From an uncultured Armatimonadota bacterium (lineage in GTDB: Bacteria; Armatimonadota; Fimbriimonadia; Fimbriimonadales; Fimbriimonadaceae), in NCBI GenBank assembly GCA_903899015.1, contig CAIUHP010000043.1, positions 186,001 through 250,000 of the forward strand: 64,000 nt of DNA, written 5' to 3'. The translations under genes and the position numbers were made by a program. The stretch's first letter is position 1. Every line of letters starts with the position of its first letter. Below are positions 35,118-44,132 of this stretch, one piece after another. The notes below the pieces were generated by a model. It saw only the letters and a list, made by a program, of their open reading frames with translations, was not told the origin of the DNA and did not search any database.

Positions 35118-37841
35118 ATGAAGCCTCCCGTTCTAACCATTTCTGCCGTCGCCCTTGCCTTTACTGCCATTGGAGGTGTGGTCGCTTCTGCGCGCCAACC
35201 AACGGCTGTTAACGGCATCAAACCCGATCCATGCTGCAGTGAATATCGATTCAATATTTCGGGCAGTGTGCAGCATCGCAAGATTTCCGACGACATGAAG
35301 ATTGATGTCACAGGTGCGCGGGCAGACTACAGCGAAGAGATTTACGGAAAGAGCTTTTTCATCTCTCTTCCTGGCTTACCGGATGGCAAGTATTCAGTGT
35401 CCGTATTGATGGCAGAAACCTACTACCGATCCCCAGGACAGCGTCGATTTGATATCTCGTCGGGTGGCCGAAAACTTGTCGAGAACTTAGACCTTGTCGA
35501 AATCGCGGGATATGCAAAAGGCTATGTTTTCAAAACGGAAATCAATCATGCCGCCGATTCCATCGGAGGACCGCTTTCCTTGCAATTCGATGCCCACAGC
35601 GACAACGCGACCGTCGACGCCATTGAGGTGCGTGATGTAAACGGAACCCTGGTGGCTCGGGCAACCGCAAATGACCTGGTAAGCCTCGAAGATCGTGCCG
35701 CCCAAACCATCCCCAAAGTGACATCTCCGGTCATTTACACTGATCCAAACCAAACGGTTGAGCGCCGAGTTGCCGACCTCGTGAGAAGGTTATCCCTCAA
35801 AGAGAAAGTCGAGCAACTTATGGATTCAGCTCCCCCCATTGAACGACTGGGTGTTCCTGGCTATAACTATTGGAACGAGTGCCTTCACGGTGTCGCGCGG
35901 GCAGGCCACGCGACCGTGTTTCCCCAAGCAATCGGCATGGCCTCCGCCTGGGATCCCACTTTAATGCACCAAGTCGCAGATACGATTGCGACCGAAGCCC
36001 GTGCAAAAAACAATGCCGCCAGAGCAGCAAACCCGAGAGGAACCGCGCGGTATTACGGTTTGACGTTCTGGACTCCCAATATCAACATCTTTCGTGATCC
36101 ACGATGGGGACGCGGACAGGAAACATATGGAGAAGATCCATTCCTTACGTCTCGCTTGGCTGTCGGATTCATCACCGGCTTGCAAGGCGACGATCCTCGC
36201 TATGTAAAGGCAATGGCATGTGCCAAGCACTTTGCCGTTCATAGCGGCCCAGAAAGAACACGCCACGTGTTTGACGCCTTGCCAACGGAGCGAGATCTCT
36301 TTGAGACCTATCTTCCTCAGTTTGAAGCTGCCGTGCGAGAAGGTCATGTGGGTATCGTTATGTCTGCCTATAATGCGGTCAATGGGGTTCCAGCCCCCGC
36401 AAGCAAGTTCCTTCTGACCGATGTCTTACGCAAACGATGGGGCTTCAAGGGCCATGTCGTTTCGGATTGCGGGGCAATCGACGATGTCTATGCTCAACAC
36501 AAATACGTCGCGACCAAAGAGCAAGCTTCAGCCCTATCCGTTAAGGCTGGTACCGACATTGAATGCGGAGGATCCTACGCTGCCCTAGTCGGCGCGGTGA
36601 ATCAAAAACTCATTAAGGAATCGGAGATCGACATCGCCCTGAAGCATGTTTTGACTTCAAGGTTCCGACTCGGTTTGTTCGACCCGCAAGACAAATGTGC
36701 TTACCTGCGAATCCCAGCCACCGAGAATAACACCGCTGCGCATGGCGAGATTGCCCTCAAGACTGCACGCGAATCGATGACCCTACTCAAGAACAATGGG
36801 GTCTTGCCACTATCACGAACAAAAGTTCATCGCATCGCCTTGATCGGCCCGAACGCAGACTCCGTAGATGCTCTTGTCGGAAACTATAACGGCGATCCAT
36901 CGAACCCGATTACCGTTAAGAAAGGCATTGAATCTGAGGCAGGTTCGGATATCGAAATCAACTATGTGAAAGGTTGCCCTCTTGCCACCAGGAAAGGAGT
37001 CGCTTTTCCCTCATTTGAAGACGCAATTCAAGCCGCGCAGAATGCCGATGCGGTGATTTTCGTAGGCGGCTTAGATGCTCAACTTGAAGGCGAAGAGATG
37101 CGTAGCGAATTCGAAGGTTTCGACGGCGGAGATCGCTCTCGGATTGAACTACCGAAGGTTCAAAACCAACTATTGAGAGCACTGCAAGCGACTGGCAAAC
37201 CCGTGATTTTTGTCAACCTAAGCGGAAGCGCAATTGCGTTGCCATGGGAAGCAGATCACCTCTCCGCTATTTTGCAGGCTTGGTATCCCGGACAAGAAGG
37301 TGGGACCGCCGTCGCTGACGTGCTGTTTGGCAAGGCCAATCCCGCCGGGCGACTACCGGTTACGTTCTATCGTTCGACAACCGACTTGCCCTCGTTCTCT
37401 GATTATTCGATGTCGAATCGCACTTACCGGTATTTCAAAGGACAGCCTCTGTTCCCATTCGGTTTCGGCCTCAGTTACACCCATTTTGAGTACGGCAAGA
37501 TTCATTGCAGTGCCCCTGAATTAAGGGAAAATGGAAAAATTAGCTTGACCGTCCCGGTTAAAAACACGGGCGATAGAGATGGGGATGAAGTCGTCCAAGT
37601 CTATGTTCGCAGACTGGATTCCACAATCGAGAACCCAATCCATAGCCTGGCTGCCTTCCAGCGGGTGTCGATTCCCAAAGGAACGAGTTCAAAGGTCACG
37701 CTTACACTGCCGGCAACCGCGCTGCATCACTGGGATCCTTCGAAGAAATCGTATATCGTCGAACCAGGCAAGTTCCTAATTGAAGTTGGCGCATCGTCCG
37801 CCGACATTCGTCAGTCGGTTCAGATGAACGTTACTCGGTAA
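35118..37841 (+). CDS. Secreted glycoside hydrolase family 3 with malectin-like domain
   Basis: A 907-residue exported enzyme (signal peptide to about ASARQ). A malectin/CBM-like domain occupies residues 35-190 (YSVSVLMAETYYRSPGQRRFDI). The GH3 barrel has NYWNECLHGVARAG, PNINIFRDPRWGRGQETYGED, KHFAVHSGPE, and the nucleophile Asp in VVSDCGAIDDV. The second GH3 domain and a C-terminal Fn3-like domain (NTGDRDGDEVVQVYV) follow. NYWNECLHGVA is typical of the beta-xylosidase/arabinosidase branch, so a hemicellulose-type substrate is likely. An N-terminal malectin unit is less common in this branch. Confidence 0.92.
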   Translation: MKPPVLTISAVALAFTAIGGVVASARQPTAVNGIKPDPCCSEYRFNISGSVQHRKISDDMKIDVTGARADYSEEIYGKSFFISLPGLPDGKYSVSVLMAETYYRSPGQRRFDISSGGRKLVENLDLVEIAGYAKGYVFKTEINHAADSIGGPLSLQFDAHSDNATVDAIEVRDVNGTLVARATANDLVSLEDRAAQTIPKVTSPVIYTDPNQTVERRVADLVRRLSLKEKVEQLMDSAPPIERLGVPGYNYWNECLHGVARAGHATVFPQAIGMASAWDPTLMHQVADTIATEARAKNNAARAANPRGTARYYGLTFWTPNINIFRDPRWGRGQETYGEDPFLTSRLAVGFITGLQGDDPRYVKAMACAKHFAVHSGPERTRHVFDALPTERDLFETYLPQFEAAVREGHVGIVMSAYNAVNGVPAPASKFLLTDVLRKRWGFKGHVVSDCGAIDDVYAQHKYVATKEQASALSVKAGTDIECGGSYAALVGAVNQKLIKESEIDIALKHVLTSRFRLGLFDPQDKCAYLRIPATENNTAAHGEIALKTARESMTLLKNNGVLPLSRTKVHRIALIGPNADSVDALVGNYNGDPSNPITVKKGIESEAGSDIEINYVKGCPLATRKGVAFPSFEDAIQAAQNADAVIFVGGLDAQLEGEEMRSEFEGFDGGDRSRIELPKVQNQLLRALQATGKPVIFVNLSGSAIALPWEADHLSAILQAWYPGQEGGTAVADVLFGKANPAGRLPVTFYRSTTDLPSFSDYSMSNRTYRYFKGQPLFPFGFGLSYTHFEYGKIHCSAPELRENGKISLTVPVKNTGDRDGDEVVQVYVRRLDSTIENPIHSLAAFQRVSIPKGTSSKVTLTLPATALHHWDPSKKSYIVEPGKFLIEVGASSADIRQSVQMNVTR

Positions 37842-37859
37842 CCAAAAACTCTCACCGCA

Positions 37860-39302
37860 CTACGGATTTTGGCGGAGGTGATCTGAAATCACCTTCGCCT
37901 TCCTCTTTATTGACTTCTTGGTTATCTTTTCAACGACCGTAGTCTCGAAAGTCAAAACCTGACCGTAGGCACTGGCTTTGATCTTGACCTTTCCGGTCTC
38001 TAGCGGATGCAAGGAGCCACCTTGGTCGATCCAAGCCGCACCCTGGGCACCCCAGATAACGTCGGAGTTTGCAACCTGATTACCATCAAGGGTTAAGTGA
38101 ATATCGGTCTGGCCAGTGAGCTTGATTTGCTTGGGTACAACGATCTTCAGATCACCTTTGTAGGCAACCAACTTCGGTCCAAAAAGGAGCACGCCGTTGG
38201 ATACCGGCCTTTCAGATCCGTCGCTTGGGCGATTTACGGTGACTCCCATCAGATGCATACAAGTGGAGCCCCCACCATCTAAATTGAGGGCATCGACGCA
38301 TCCGAGCCGGAGCATGATCTTTGCCATTTCTTCGAGCGTAGCTCCCACGCTGATTTCTTGACGACCATCAACCGCGACCATCCAAATGTCGCCTTCAGCC
38401 GTGCGACCAATCGCTGTTCGAGGATGTCGTTTTGCGTAGAATGCCGGCCCAAAGCCTTCCGCCTCACCGTCGATGGCTATCTTGCTATCTTTTAAGAGAA
38501 CCGGACCACCGCCGATCACGTTCTCGATTTTCTCCCAATCGAACCCTGTGGTTTGGATCTGGATTTTCAGCTTCTGCCCCGGTTTCATGGCCGACACCTG
38601 AGCTATCTTGTCTCCAGTAGCGATGATCAGCGCCTTTCCTTCGGGAACCTTCGTCTCTTTGGCGTCGGGAAGAACATATGCCAACGTCCCCGTGATTTCG
38701 GTGCTAGGCGACCAAATAGGACTGGTCAAATTGATAACCGCGGTGACATTGGGAACCGGACTTGTCGCCGTCCCTTCCGCGGGCGTATAAACCACCACTT
38801 GGTTGGCTCCGCAAGGCTGATTAATGGCATCGAGGTGGATGGCAGTGCCATCCTCGGGAGTGATTGTGGAAGTTGTGCTGCAGAACCCGACCGCAGACTG
38901 GTGGGGCCCCCAAGCAAAGACCGCCCGGTTCCGATTAGGCGTGTCCAACAATTCACCTTCACGAACCATGAGCCCGATTGGCGCTCCCTGGGTGAATGAG
39001 AAGAAATCGCCGTTGATACCCGCGATTGCAGATTCCTGGGACACCATTTGCGCAGGAGTCAAGCGTCCCTTCACAGTTCCCGTCTCATTGATCGTGTGGC
39101 CCGCAAGTTCGGGCATCACTTTCAAGCCTGGCGTCCCCAGGCTTAAGCGGAGGGCGTGTACGATCAAAGGCGTATCCGTGTCGACATCCATCCGATAAGT
39201 CAGACCGGGTGAAACAATTTTCTCCCACGTCTGAATCTTGGGGGCTTGGCTAAAGGCGGTCGAAGCAAGGCCGATGGCCAGAAAAATGGTTCTTAGTCGC
39301 AT
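37860..39302 (-). CDS. Exported phosphodiester glycosidase family protein (NAGPA-like)
   Basis: A 480-residue protein with a signal peptide (LRTIFLAIGLASTAFSQ). The PF09992 domain contains IAGINGDFFSFTQGAPIGL, GGGPVLLKD, HPRTAIGRTAEGDIWMVAVDGRQ and LNLDGGGSTCMHL, matching mammalian uncovering enzyme relatives that cut sugar-phosphodiester bonds. The last 100 residues look like an Ig-like beta domain followed by a basic tail. It overlaps the LD-carboxypeptidase gene by 10 bp and is probably co-transcribed with it. A cell-wall glycopolymer target is a guess. Confidence 0.88.
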   Translation of the reverse strand: MRLRTIFLAIGLASTAFSQAPKIQTWEKIVSPGLTYRMDVDTDTPLIVHALRLSLGTPGLKVMPELAGHTINETGTVKGRLTPAQMVSQESAIAGINGDFFSFTQGAPIGLMVREGELLDTPNRNRAVFAWGPHQSAVGFCSTTSTITPEDGTAIHLDAINQPCGANQVVVYTPAEGTATSPVPNVTAVINLTSPIWSPSTEITGTLAYVLPDAKETKVPEGKALIIATGDKIAQVSAMKPGQKLKIQIQTTGFDWEKIENVIGGGPVLLKDSKIAIDGEAEGFGPAFYAKRHPRTAIGRTAEGDIWMVAVDGRQEISVGATLEEMAKIMLRLGCVDALNLDGGGSTCMHLMGVTVNRPSDGSERPVSNGVLLFGPKLVAYKGDLKIVVPKQIKLTGQTDIHLTLDGNQVANSDVIWGAQGAAWIDQGGSLHPLETGKVKIKASAYGQVLTFETTVVEKITKKSIKRKAKVISDHLRQNP

Positions 39303-40207
39303 AGAGTCTCTAGATAAGTTAAGGTGCCGTCGTCAGCGTCGAGCCGAGCTTCAACTCCAAGTGGAATCGTAAGCATATTCTTCATGTGGCCGAATGGATA
39401 GCCGATGACCATGGGTTTGCCTAACGGGGCGAGCCTTTCAATAATGATCTCTTTCCAAGGTCGGTCGCCAATATCCTTATCCACCTTTTCGTCCGTTCGA
39501 GTCATCTCCCCGATCACGAAGCCCGATGCTTTGGCTGCAAGACCACTATGGACCAAATGGGTAAACATCGCATCGATTCGGTGAGGCATTTCATCCACAT
39601 CTTCGATAAACAAGATCTTTCCTTCGACATCAACTTCGTTCGGCGTACCAACCGAGTCCATCAGGAGACACATACATCCACCAACCGTCTTGCCGGTCCC
39701 GATGCCACCAACCACCGTAGTCGCACGAGGCGCTTCCAGCGGTACCGTCAGGTCGTTGCGCAGGATTCTAGACAGGGATTCCAATACAAACGGTTGCCTC
39801 GGATAGTGGAGCGTTAACGCCATCGGAGAATGAACTGTCGGCATACCTCGCCGGTTGAGAGCCGCATGGAGCGTTGTGACATCGCTAAACCCCAACAACA
39901 TCTTGTGAGATCGCACAATGCGGTCGAGGTCGAGGAATGGGAACAGGCGAACACATCCGTAACCGCCTCGAGTACACAGGACCGCATGCGTTTCCTCGTC
40001 CTCAAACGCAGCCATTAAGTCAGCCGCTCGGTCCTTATCGGTACCCGCGAGGTATCCATCAGCCTCAAGGGCATGAGGGGCGATTTTTGTGCGATAGCCC
40101 TGTCCTTCTAGCCAAGTGGTGATGAATTCAAGCTTATCTGCGGAAAGAGGCGAGGCGGGCGTGACGAGTTGGACCGTGTCGCCTTTGCGGAGTGGATGGA
40201 GCTTCAT
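39293..40207 (-). CDS. ldcA: Muramoyltetrapeptide LD-carboxypeptidase (peptidase S66)
   Basis: A 304-residue cytoplasmic peptidase that removes the terminal D-Ala from tetrapeptides during murein recycling. Family motifs: LRKGDTVQLVTPASPL at the start, LCTRGGYGCVRLFPFLD, the nucleophile Ser in GFSDVTTLHAA, the Glu in LFIEDVDEMP and the His in PFGHMKNMLTIPLG, so the Ser-Glu-His triad is complete. Transcribed just before the phosphodiester glycosidase with a 10-bp overlap. Confidence 0.92.
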   Translation of the reverse strand: MKLHPLRKGDTVQLVTPASPLSADKLEFITTWLEGQGYRTKIAPHALEADGYLAGTDKDRAADLMAAFEDEETHAVLCTRGGYGCVRLFPFLDLDRIVRSHKMLLGFSDVTTLHAALNRRGMPTVHSPMALTLHYPRQPFVLESLSRILRNDLTVPLEAPRATTVVGGIGTGKTVGGCMCLLMDSVGTPNEVDVEGKILFIEDVDEMPHRIDAMFTHLVHSGLAAKASGFVIGEMTRTDEKVDKDIGDRPWKEIIIERLAPLGKPMVIGYPFGHMKNMLTIPLGVEARLDADDGTLTYLETLCD

Positions 40208-40260
40208 GGGGCTTAGGTATTAAAGACGGTAGTGCGTCCGCGAACGTGCCTTAAAATAGC

Positions 40261-40310
40261 CCACCAAAAAGGAATCGGCAGGGTTCACCACGAGGCGAAC
40301 CCTGCCGATT
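40261..40310 (-). terminator. Intrinsic terminator of the rpmH-jag operon
   Basis: A perfect 14-bp stem (AATCGGCAGGGTTC and complement, 40273-40310) with a 10-base loop lies 21 bp after the jag stop. On the minus strand it is followed by CCTTTTTGG, giving the expected U-run. Confidence 0.88.
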
Positions 40311-40331
40311 TTGTCTTTCCGACCGAACGAG

Positions 40332-41222
40332 TTAGTCCGCAGGCGCGATAACGACTCGTCGGTTGGGCTCTTCACCTTCGGAGTAGGTTGAAATGCCTTC
40401 ATAACCCGAAAGAGCCTTGTGCACGATTCGTCGCTCGAATGCTGGGAGTGCGTCGAGAACGGCTTCTTCTCCGCGCTCTTTAACTTGGTCTGCAATCTTG
40501 GTTGCAAGAACCGTAAGAGCATCTTCACGACGGCGACGATAGTCGTTGCCATCAAGGGTTGCCCGAACACCGTTGTCAAATCGGCGGCCTGCGATGATGT
40601 TCACGAGATACTGCATCGCGTTCAAAACTTCACCATGCTTGCCAACCAAGAAGGCTGCATCCTTGCCGTCAAGGTGAATGTTTACATAGCGACCCGCGAT
40701 CTCACCAGTCTTGGCGTTAACTTGAAGGTTCGCCGCAGCCAGAAGTTCTTTAACAAGAGCCGTCAATCGCTCGCCATCCACGTCAGTAGCAACAATTTCC
40801 TTGTCGGGTTCTTCAGTCTTTTCGACTTCTGCAGCTTCTACCGGCGCCTCAACCTTTGGCTCTGCTTTCGCTCGGCCCTTTGGAGCTTTCTTTGCCACAG
40901 GCTCGACGACTGGGGCAGCAGCGGGAGCTTCTGGCTCGACTTCTACTTCGGGAGCTGGAGCAGCAGCCTTTGGCGCAGCCTTGGTCGTCTTTTTAACAGC
41001 CTTAGCCGGTGCAGGGGCGGGAGTGGGTTCGACGGCGGCTGGGGCTGACGCAACAACATCTGCTCGAATTCGAACACTGCTCTTGCCGAACAGGCCCTTT
41101 GTTTCCTCGAGCACGGTGACAGTAATGGCGTCGGTACCGACGCCGAGTTTTGTTGCGGCGGCTTTGGTGGCCTCTTGAACCGTTTTAGCCGTAATTTCAA
41201 CTGATTGCATTGATGCTTGCAC
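40332..41222 (-). CDS. jag: Jag/KhpB RNA-binding protein
   Basis: A 296-residue protein with the Jag_N domain (residues 5-55, KGLFGKSSVRIRADVV), a long Ala/Pro/Lys/Glu-rich linker (about 60-145), a KH domain (GRYVNIHLDGKD and the GKHGEVLNAMQYL loop) and an R3H domain (YRRRREDALTVLA). It binds RNA and is linked to cell division and elongation in Firmicutes. The linker is longer than in most homologues. The start is either GTG 41222 or ATG 41210, 4 codons apart. It lies 74 bp after yidC, in the usual order. Confidence 0.92.
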   Translation of the reverse strand: MQASMQSVEITAKTVQEATKAAATKLGVGTDAITVTVLEETKGLFGKSSVRIRADVVASAPAAVEPTPAPAPAKAVKKTTKAAPKAAAPAPEVEVEPEAPAAAPVVEPVAKKAPKGRAKAEPKVEAPVEAAEVEKTEEPDKEIVATDVDGERLTALVKELLAAANLQVNAKTGEIAGRYVNIHLDGKDAAFLVGKHGEVLNAMQYLVNIIAGRRFDNGVRATLDGNDYRRRREDALTVLATKIADQVKERGEEAVLDALPAFERRIVHKALSGYEGISTYSEGEEPNRRVVIAPAD

Positions 41223-41296
41223 TTTACTTCATTCCTTCGGCCTAATGGCACTCTCGTCGCCCGTTGCGGTCAATGATATTGGATCGGGCTGAGAGT

Positions 41297-42778
41297 CTAC
41301 TTCCGTTTCTTTGGCTTATGTTTAGCAGGTGTACCTGTTTTCGGAGCTTCCTCGATAATATCTACCGATTTTTTCACAGATCCACCACGATTTGTTAGAT
41401 TATCAGTTGGAGCAGATCCACCTTTCTGTTCCTGAAGTCTTCTCTGCTCGTCCATCATCTTATCCATCATCTGCTGCCATTTGGAACTCTTCTTAGGCAA
41501 GGCTCCTCCACCGGGAGCATTTACCTTTACGAGCGCAGGCATTGGCAATCGATAAGCGCGTAGAGACTGAGCAGTTGCGAGGATGTTGGTGAATGTCCAA
41601 TACAGAACAAAGCCCGCAACAACCGGGATCGCCCCCGTGAACATGAAGACCGTGAAGATAAGACTGACGCCCACACCCATCAACCGTTGCTGAGTAGCTT
41701 GAGTCGGATCAGAAACAGGTGTCAACAGCGTCGCAATGACCATCGTGATGCCGTAAATAACAATCAAGATGTAGTCTTGCTGGCCGAGGTTGGGACCGAT
41801 AAAGCCGTGGGTTGATGCGCTTGTGGCAGGATTGATCCACAGGAACGTTCCCTTCACAAAGGTGAACTGGTAGCGCAACATGCACTGGTAAATCGTAAGG
41901 AACAATGGCATCTGGATCAGGGCGGGGAAACATCCCGCGAGCGGATTGATTCCGTATTCCCGATATAACTCCATCACCTTCTGCTGCTGCTGTTGCTGAT
42001 CGTTCTTATATTTCTGCTTGATCTCGTTGGTCAAAGGAATCAACTGAGACATCTGCCGACTGAACATCAGCTGCTTTTGGGAAAGCGGGAAAACAATCGC
42101 ACGAACACAAAGCGCGAGGAGGAATGCCGCAAAGGCATAGCTAAAACCAGGGTTCGCACCGGTCGCATGGACCAAAACTTCAATTAGCTGGTACCCAGGA
42201 ATGATGCCGTAAACGTAGTCGGTCTTGTTCTTTGCCGCAAGGGTATCAACCACCGTGCTGAACATTTGATTGGTCGACCAACTGTTCCAATTGAATTTGG
42301 AAATACTTCCTTCAATGGGCGTGCCGTCCTTTTCGGCGGCTGGCTTATAAACCGTTCCGGAAGGAACCTTATAAACCTGATCTAACGCAGGCGTGCCCGC
42401 CAACTTCTTTGTAAGTGGAACGAGCGTCTGGTAGGCAGTTCGAATACGCCCAGTATCGTTTCGATACAGTCCTGCCTTGTATTGGGCATCGGCCTCAAGA
42501 ATCGTTGCTTCCAGCTTCTTATCTTCAGCGACCGCTTTGGTCATCTGCTTTTTGGAAACCAAGTCGTCAAGTTTATGATCGTAATCATTAACCGTCTGAA
42601 TGATCGACTGATCAAGCAGTCGAGCGTTTTGATCCGTCAGCTTGGCGTAGATCTGATCGACCGTTTGATTGTCAGCTGGCTGGTTCTTATTGCCAAACAG
42701 AAGGTTGAACCCCAGGAACACCGTGACCATGATCAGGCCGGTCTGGAGAAAATTCGACTTGGGAGTGGGTTTGCTCAT
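41297..42778 (-). CDS. yidC: Membrane protein insertase YidC
   Basis: A 493-residue insertase that places proteins into the inner membrane with or without SecYEG. It has an N-terminal helix, a periplasmic region shorter than in proteobacteria, and the conserved core: ALCVRAIVFPLSQKQLM with the positively charged groove residue, EYGINPLAGCFPALIQMPLF, and later helices ending in VLYWTFTNILATAQ. The cytoplasmic hairpin contains a run of six Gln (KNDQQQQQQKVM). The C-terminal tail is long and basic (ends KHKPKKRK), which in other bacteria helps ribosome docking. The gene lies between yidD and jag. Confidence 0.94.
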   Translation of the reverse strand: MSKPTPKSNFLQTGLIMVTVFLGFNLLFGNKNQPADNQTVDQIYAKLTDQNARLLDQSIIQTVNDYDHKLDDLVSKKQMTKAVAEDKKLEATILEADAQYKAGLYRNDTGRIRTAYQTLVPLTKKLAGTPALDQVYKVPSGTVYKPAAEKDGTPIEGSISKFNWNSWSTNQMFSTVVDTLAAKNKTDYVYGIIPGYQLIEVLVHATGANPGFSYAFAAFLLALCVRAIVFPLSQKQLMFSRQMSQLIPLTNEIKQKYKNDQQQQQQKVMELYREYGINPLAGCFPALIQMPLFLTIYQCMLRYQFTFVKGTFLWINPATSASTHGFIGPNLGQQDYILIVIYGITMVIATLLTPVSDPTQATQQRLMGVGVSLIFTVFMFTGAIPVVAGFVLYWTFTNILATAQSLRAYRLPMPALVKVNAPGGGALPKKSSKWQQMMDKMMDEQRRLQEQKGGSAPTDNLTNRGGSVKKSVDIIEEAPKTGTPAKHKPKKRK

Positions 42779-42816
42779 TCGACGTTGTTACAAATCTTTA
42801 CTGGCTGACTGCTCAG

Positions 42817-43026
42817 CTAAGGAACGGGATCGTGTCCGCCAGGATGAAACGGATGGCATCTAGCGATTCGCTTCATGCCCATCCAACTACCCTTCATCAA
42901 TCCGTAGCGTTGCACGGCTTCAAGCGTGTACTGACTACAACTCGGTGAAAATCTACAAGTTGGAGGCATCCACGCAAATCCTCGCTGATAACAGCGAATC
43001 AAGAAGATTCCGATTCTGCGGCCCAT
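42817..43026 (-). CDS. yidD: Membrane protein insertion efficiency factor YidD
   Basis: A 69-residue protein with the diagnostic YidD pattern: [10 protein letters not shown], the Cys-rich CRFSPSCSQYTLEAVQRYG and the ending RCHPFHPGGHDPVP. It is an inner-membrane-associated helper for YidC. It overlaps rnpA by 28 bp and lies 38 bp upstream of yidC, as expected for this conserved cluster. Confidence 0.94.
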   Translation of the reverse strand: MGRRIGIFLIRCYQRGFAWMPPTCRFSPSCSQYTLEAVQRYGLMKGSWMGMKRIARCHPFHPGGHDPVP

Positions 43027-43391
43027 CTTTCCCCGATTCTGATGAAAAGCGATTGAACCTCACTTTCAATCTGACTGAAAGCCTTGTCTACCGCTTCGAC
43101 ATGAACTACTACGACGTAGTCATACTCGCGGTTGAAGGAATCGTTGAGTTTGAGGATCGCTTCCCGGAATCTTCGCTTGAGTTTGTTTCGCTGGGGTCGG
43201 GATCCAATCTTTTTGGATACCGCAATCCCAACAAGGCCCGTTCCTGGCAACGCTATGATTCTAGCAACATCACCTTTCACTCTCTTTCCGAGAGTGAAAA
43301 TCGATTCAAACCGTTGTTTAGTGGGACCCTTGATGCGAATCTTAAGCGGAAATCTTGGCGCGTCCTCGATTTCGTCGTCTCTTGAGGACAT
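42999..43391 (-). CDS. rnpA: Ribonuclease P protein component
   Basis: The protein cofactor of RNase P, which matures tRNA 5' ends. The core is clear: [17 protein letters not shown] at the start of the fold and the RNR-type motif in [21 protein letters not shown]. The only plausible start is the ATG at 43391, inside rpmH; no other ATG, GTG or TTG occurs before the conserved fold. This gives an N-terminal extension of about 20 residues ([11 protein letters not shown]...) encoded in part by the rpmH sequence in another frame. Confidence 0.92.
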   Translation of the reverse strand: MSSRDDEIEDAPRFPLKIRIKGPTKQRFESIFTLGKRVKGDVARIIALPGTGLVGIAVSKKIGSRPQRNKLKRRFREAILKLNDSFNREYDYVVVVHVEAVDKAFSQIESEVQSLFIRIGERWAAESESS

Positions 43392-43476
43392 TCTGTCCGT
43401 CGGTCGTGCGCATTCGGACGCGAAATCCGTGCGTCTTGCTGCGTTTGCGGTTATTGGGTTGGAAAGTGCGCTTCAT
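43342..43476 (-). CDS. rpmH: 50S ribosomal protein L34
   Basis: A 44-residue basic protein that reads [18 protein letters not shown] and then the normal L34 pattern with FRVRMRT and a basic C-terminus ([14 protein letters not shown]). It is the first gene of the rpmH-rnpA-yidD-yidC-jag operon. Its last 50 bp overlap rnpA in a different frame, so the two proteins are encoded by the same DNA there. In many genomes dnaA and the origin lie upstream of rpmH, but here the upstream neighbours are a secreted protein and leuC. Confidence 0.95.
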   Translation of the reverse strand: MKRTFQPNNRKRSKTHGFRVRMRTTDGQNVLKRRRNRGRAKISA

Positions 43477-43688
43477 CTCAGTTCCGTGTGATCAAAAATC
43501 TTGAACGTCAAAGTGTACCTAAGATGCGAGCCCTGTAGTCACCTTCGCGAGGCAACTCGCTGCGTCAGACGTTTTAGAAGTCAAAAAAGTGTCCAAGAAC
43601 TGCTTTCCTTGTTGGTCAGCAACGGATCTTGCTTGCATTTCCAAGCTTCGAGAATCGGGTTTCGGGGGCGGTTTGCTTGCTGACTTAC

Positions 43689-44132
43689 CTAACTTCGATT
43701 GTGAATCTTCGCGGATACGAATGACGTCAAACTCGCCGCCTGATCTTCCAATGCTTTCAGCCCCGACGTATCCAAGCCCGTGATCGAGTGCAAAACGTCT
43801 GGCTTGAGGAGCGTCAGCAGGTCCAGGCTCTTTCGAACACGCCAAAGTTCAAGGAGCATTTGTTTCTTCTGTTCCAGGTTCATGGCGTCCACTTTGTTGT
43901 GAGCCTTCTTGTTCAGTCCTCCCACCATGGCTTTAATATCCTGAAAGCGCTTCGGCCACTCCTTAACGATCCTTTCGGCCGCAGGCCTCCCTTCCTCTTG
44001 AACCGTTTTCCAAGTGTCGTGAACCCAGCCCATAAATCCGCTCTCTTGCTTCTCAGGCAGCTTCTTGCCCGATTGCCCAAACACCAGCCCAAAACAGAGC
44101 AAGAGAACGAAAATAGGGAGCGCTCTTTTCAT
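43689..44132 (-). CDS. Small secreted helical protein of unknown function, coupled to leuC
   Basis: A 147-residue protein with a signal peptide (LPIFVLLLCFGLVFGQS) and a mostly helical, Lys-rich mature part; no known domain. Its ATG shares a base with the leuC stop (TAATG), so it should be translated by ribosomes finishing leuC. There is no metabolic reason for this link. No Cys remains in the mature chain. Confidence 0.75.
   Translation of the reverse strand: MKRALPIFVLLLCFGLVFGQSGKKLPEKQESGFMGWVHDTWKTVQEEGRPAAERIVKEWPKRFQDIKAMVGGLNKKAHNKVDAMNLEQKKQMLLELWRVRKSLDLLTLLKPDVLHSITGLDTSGLKALEDQAASLTSFVSAKIHNRS

Noticed and set aside
40419-41048. 209-codon plus-strand open frame
   Set aside because: Antisense to jag; its Ser/Phe-rich stretch is the reverse of the Ala/Pro/Lys linker.
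43477-43688. Possible replication origin upstream of rpmH
   Set aside because: The usual place, but no DnaA-box cluster and no dnaA; neighbours are a secreted protein and leuC.
43519-43845. 108-codon minus-strand open frame
   Set aside because: It overlaps the end of the secreted protein coupled to leuC in another frame and has no signal, family match or ribosome site.
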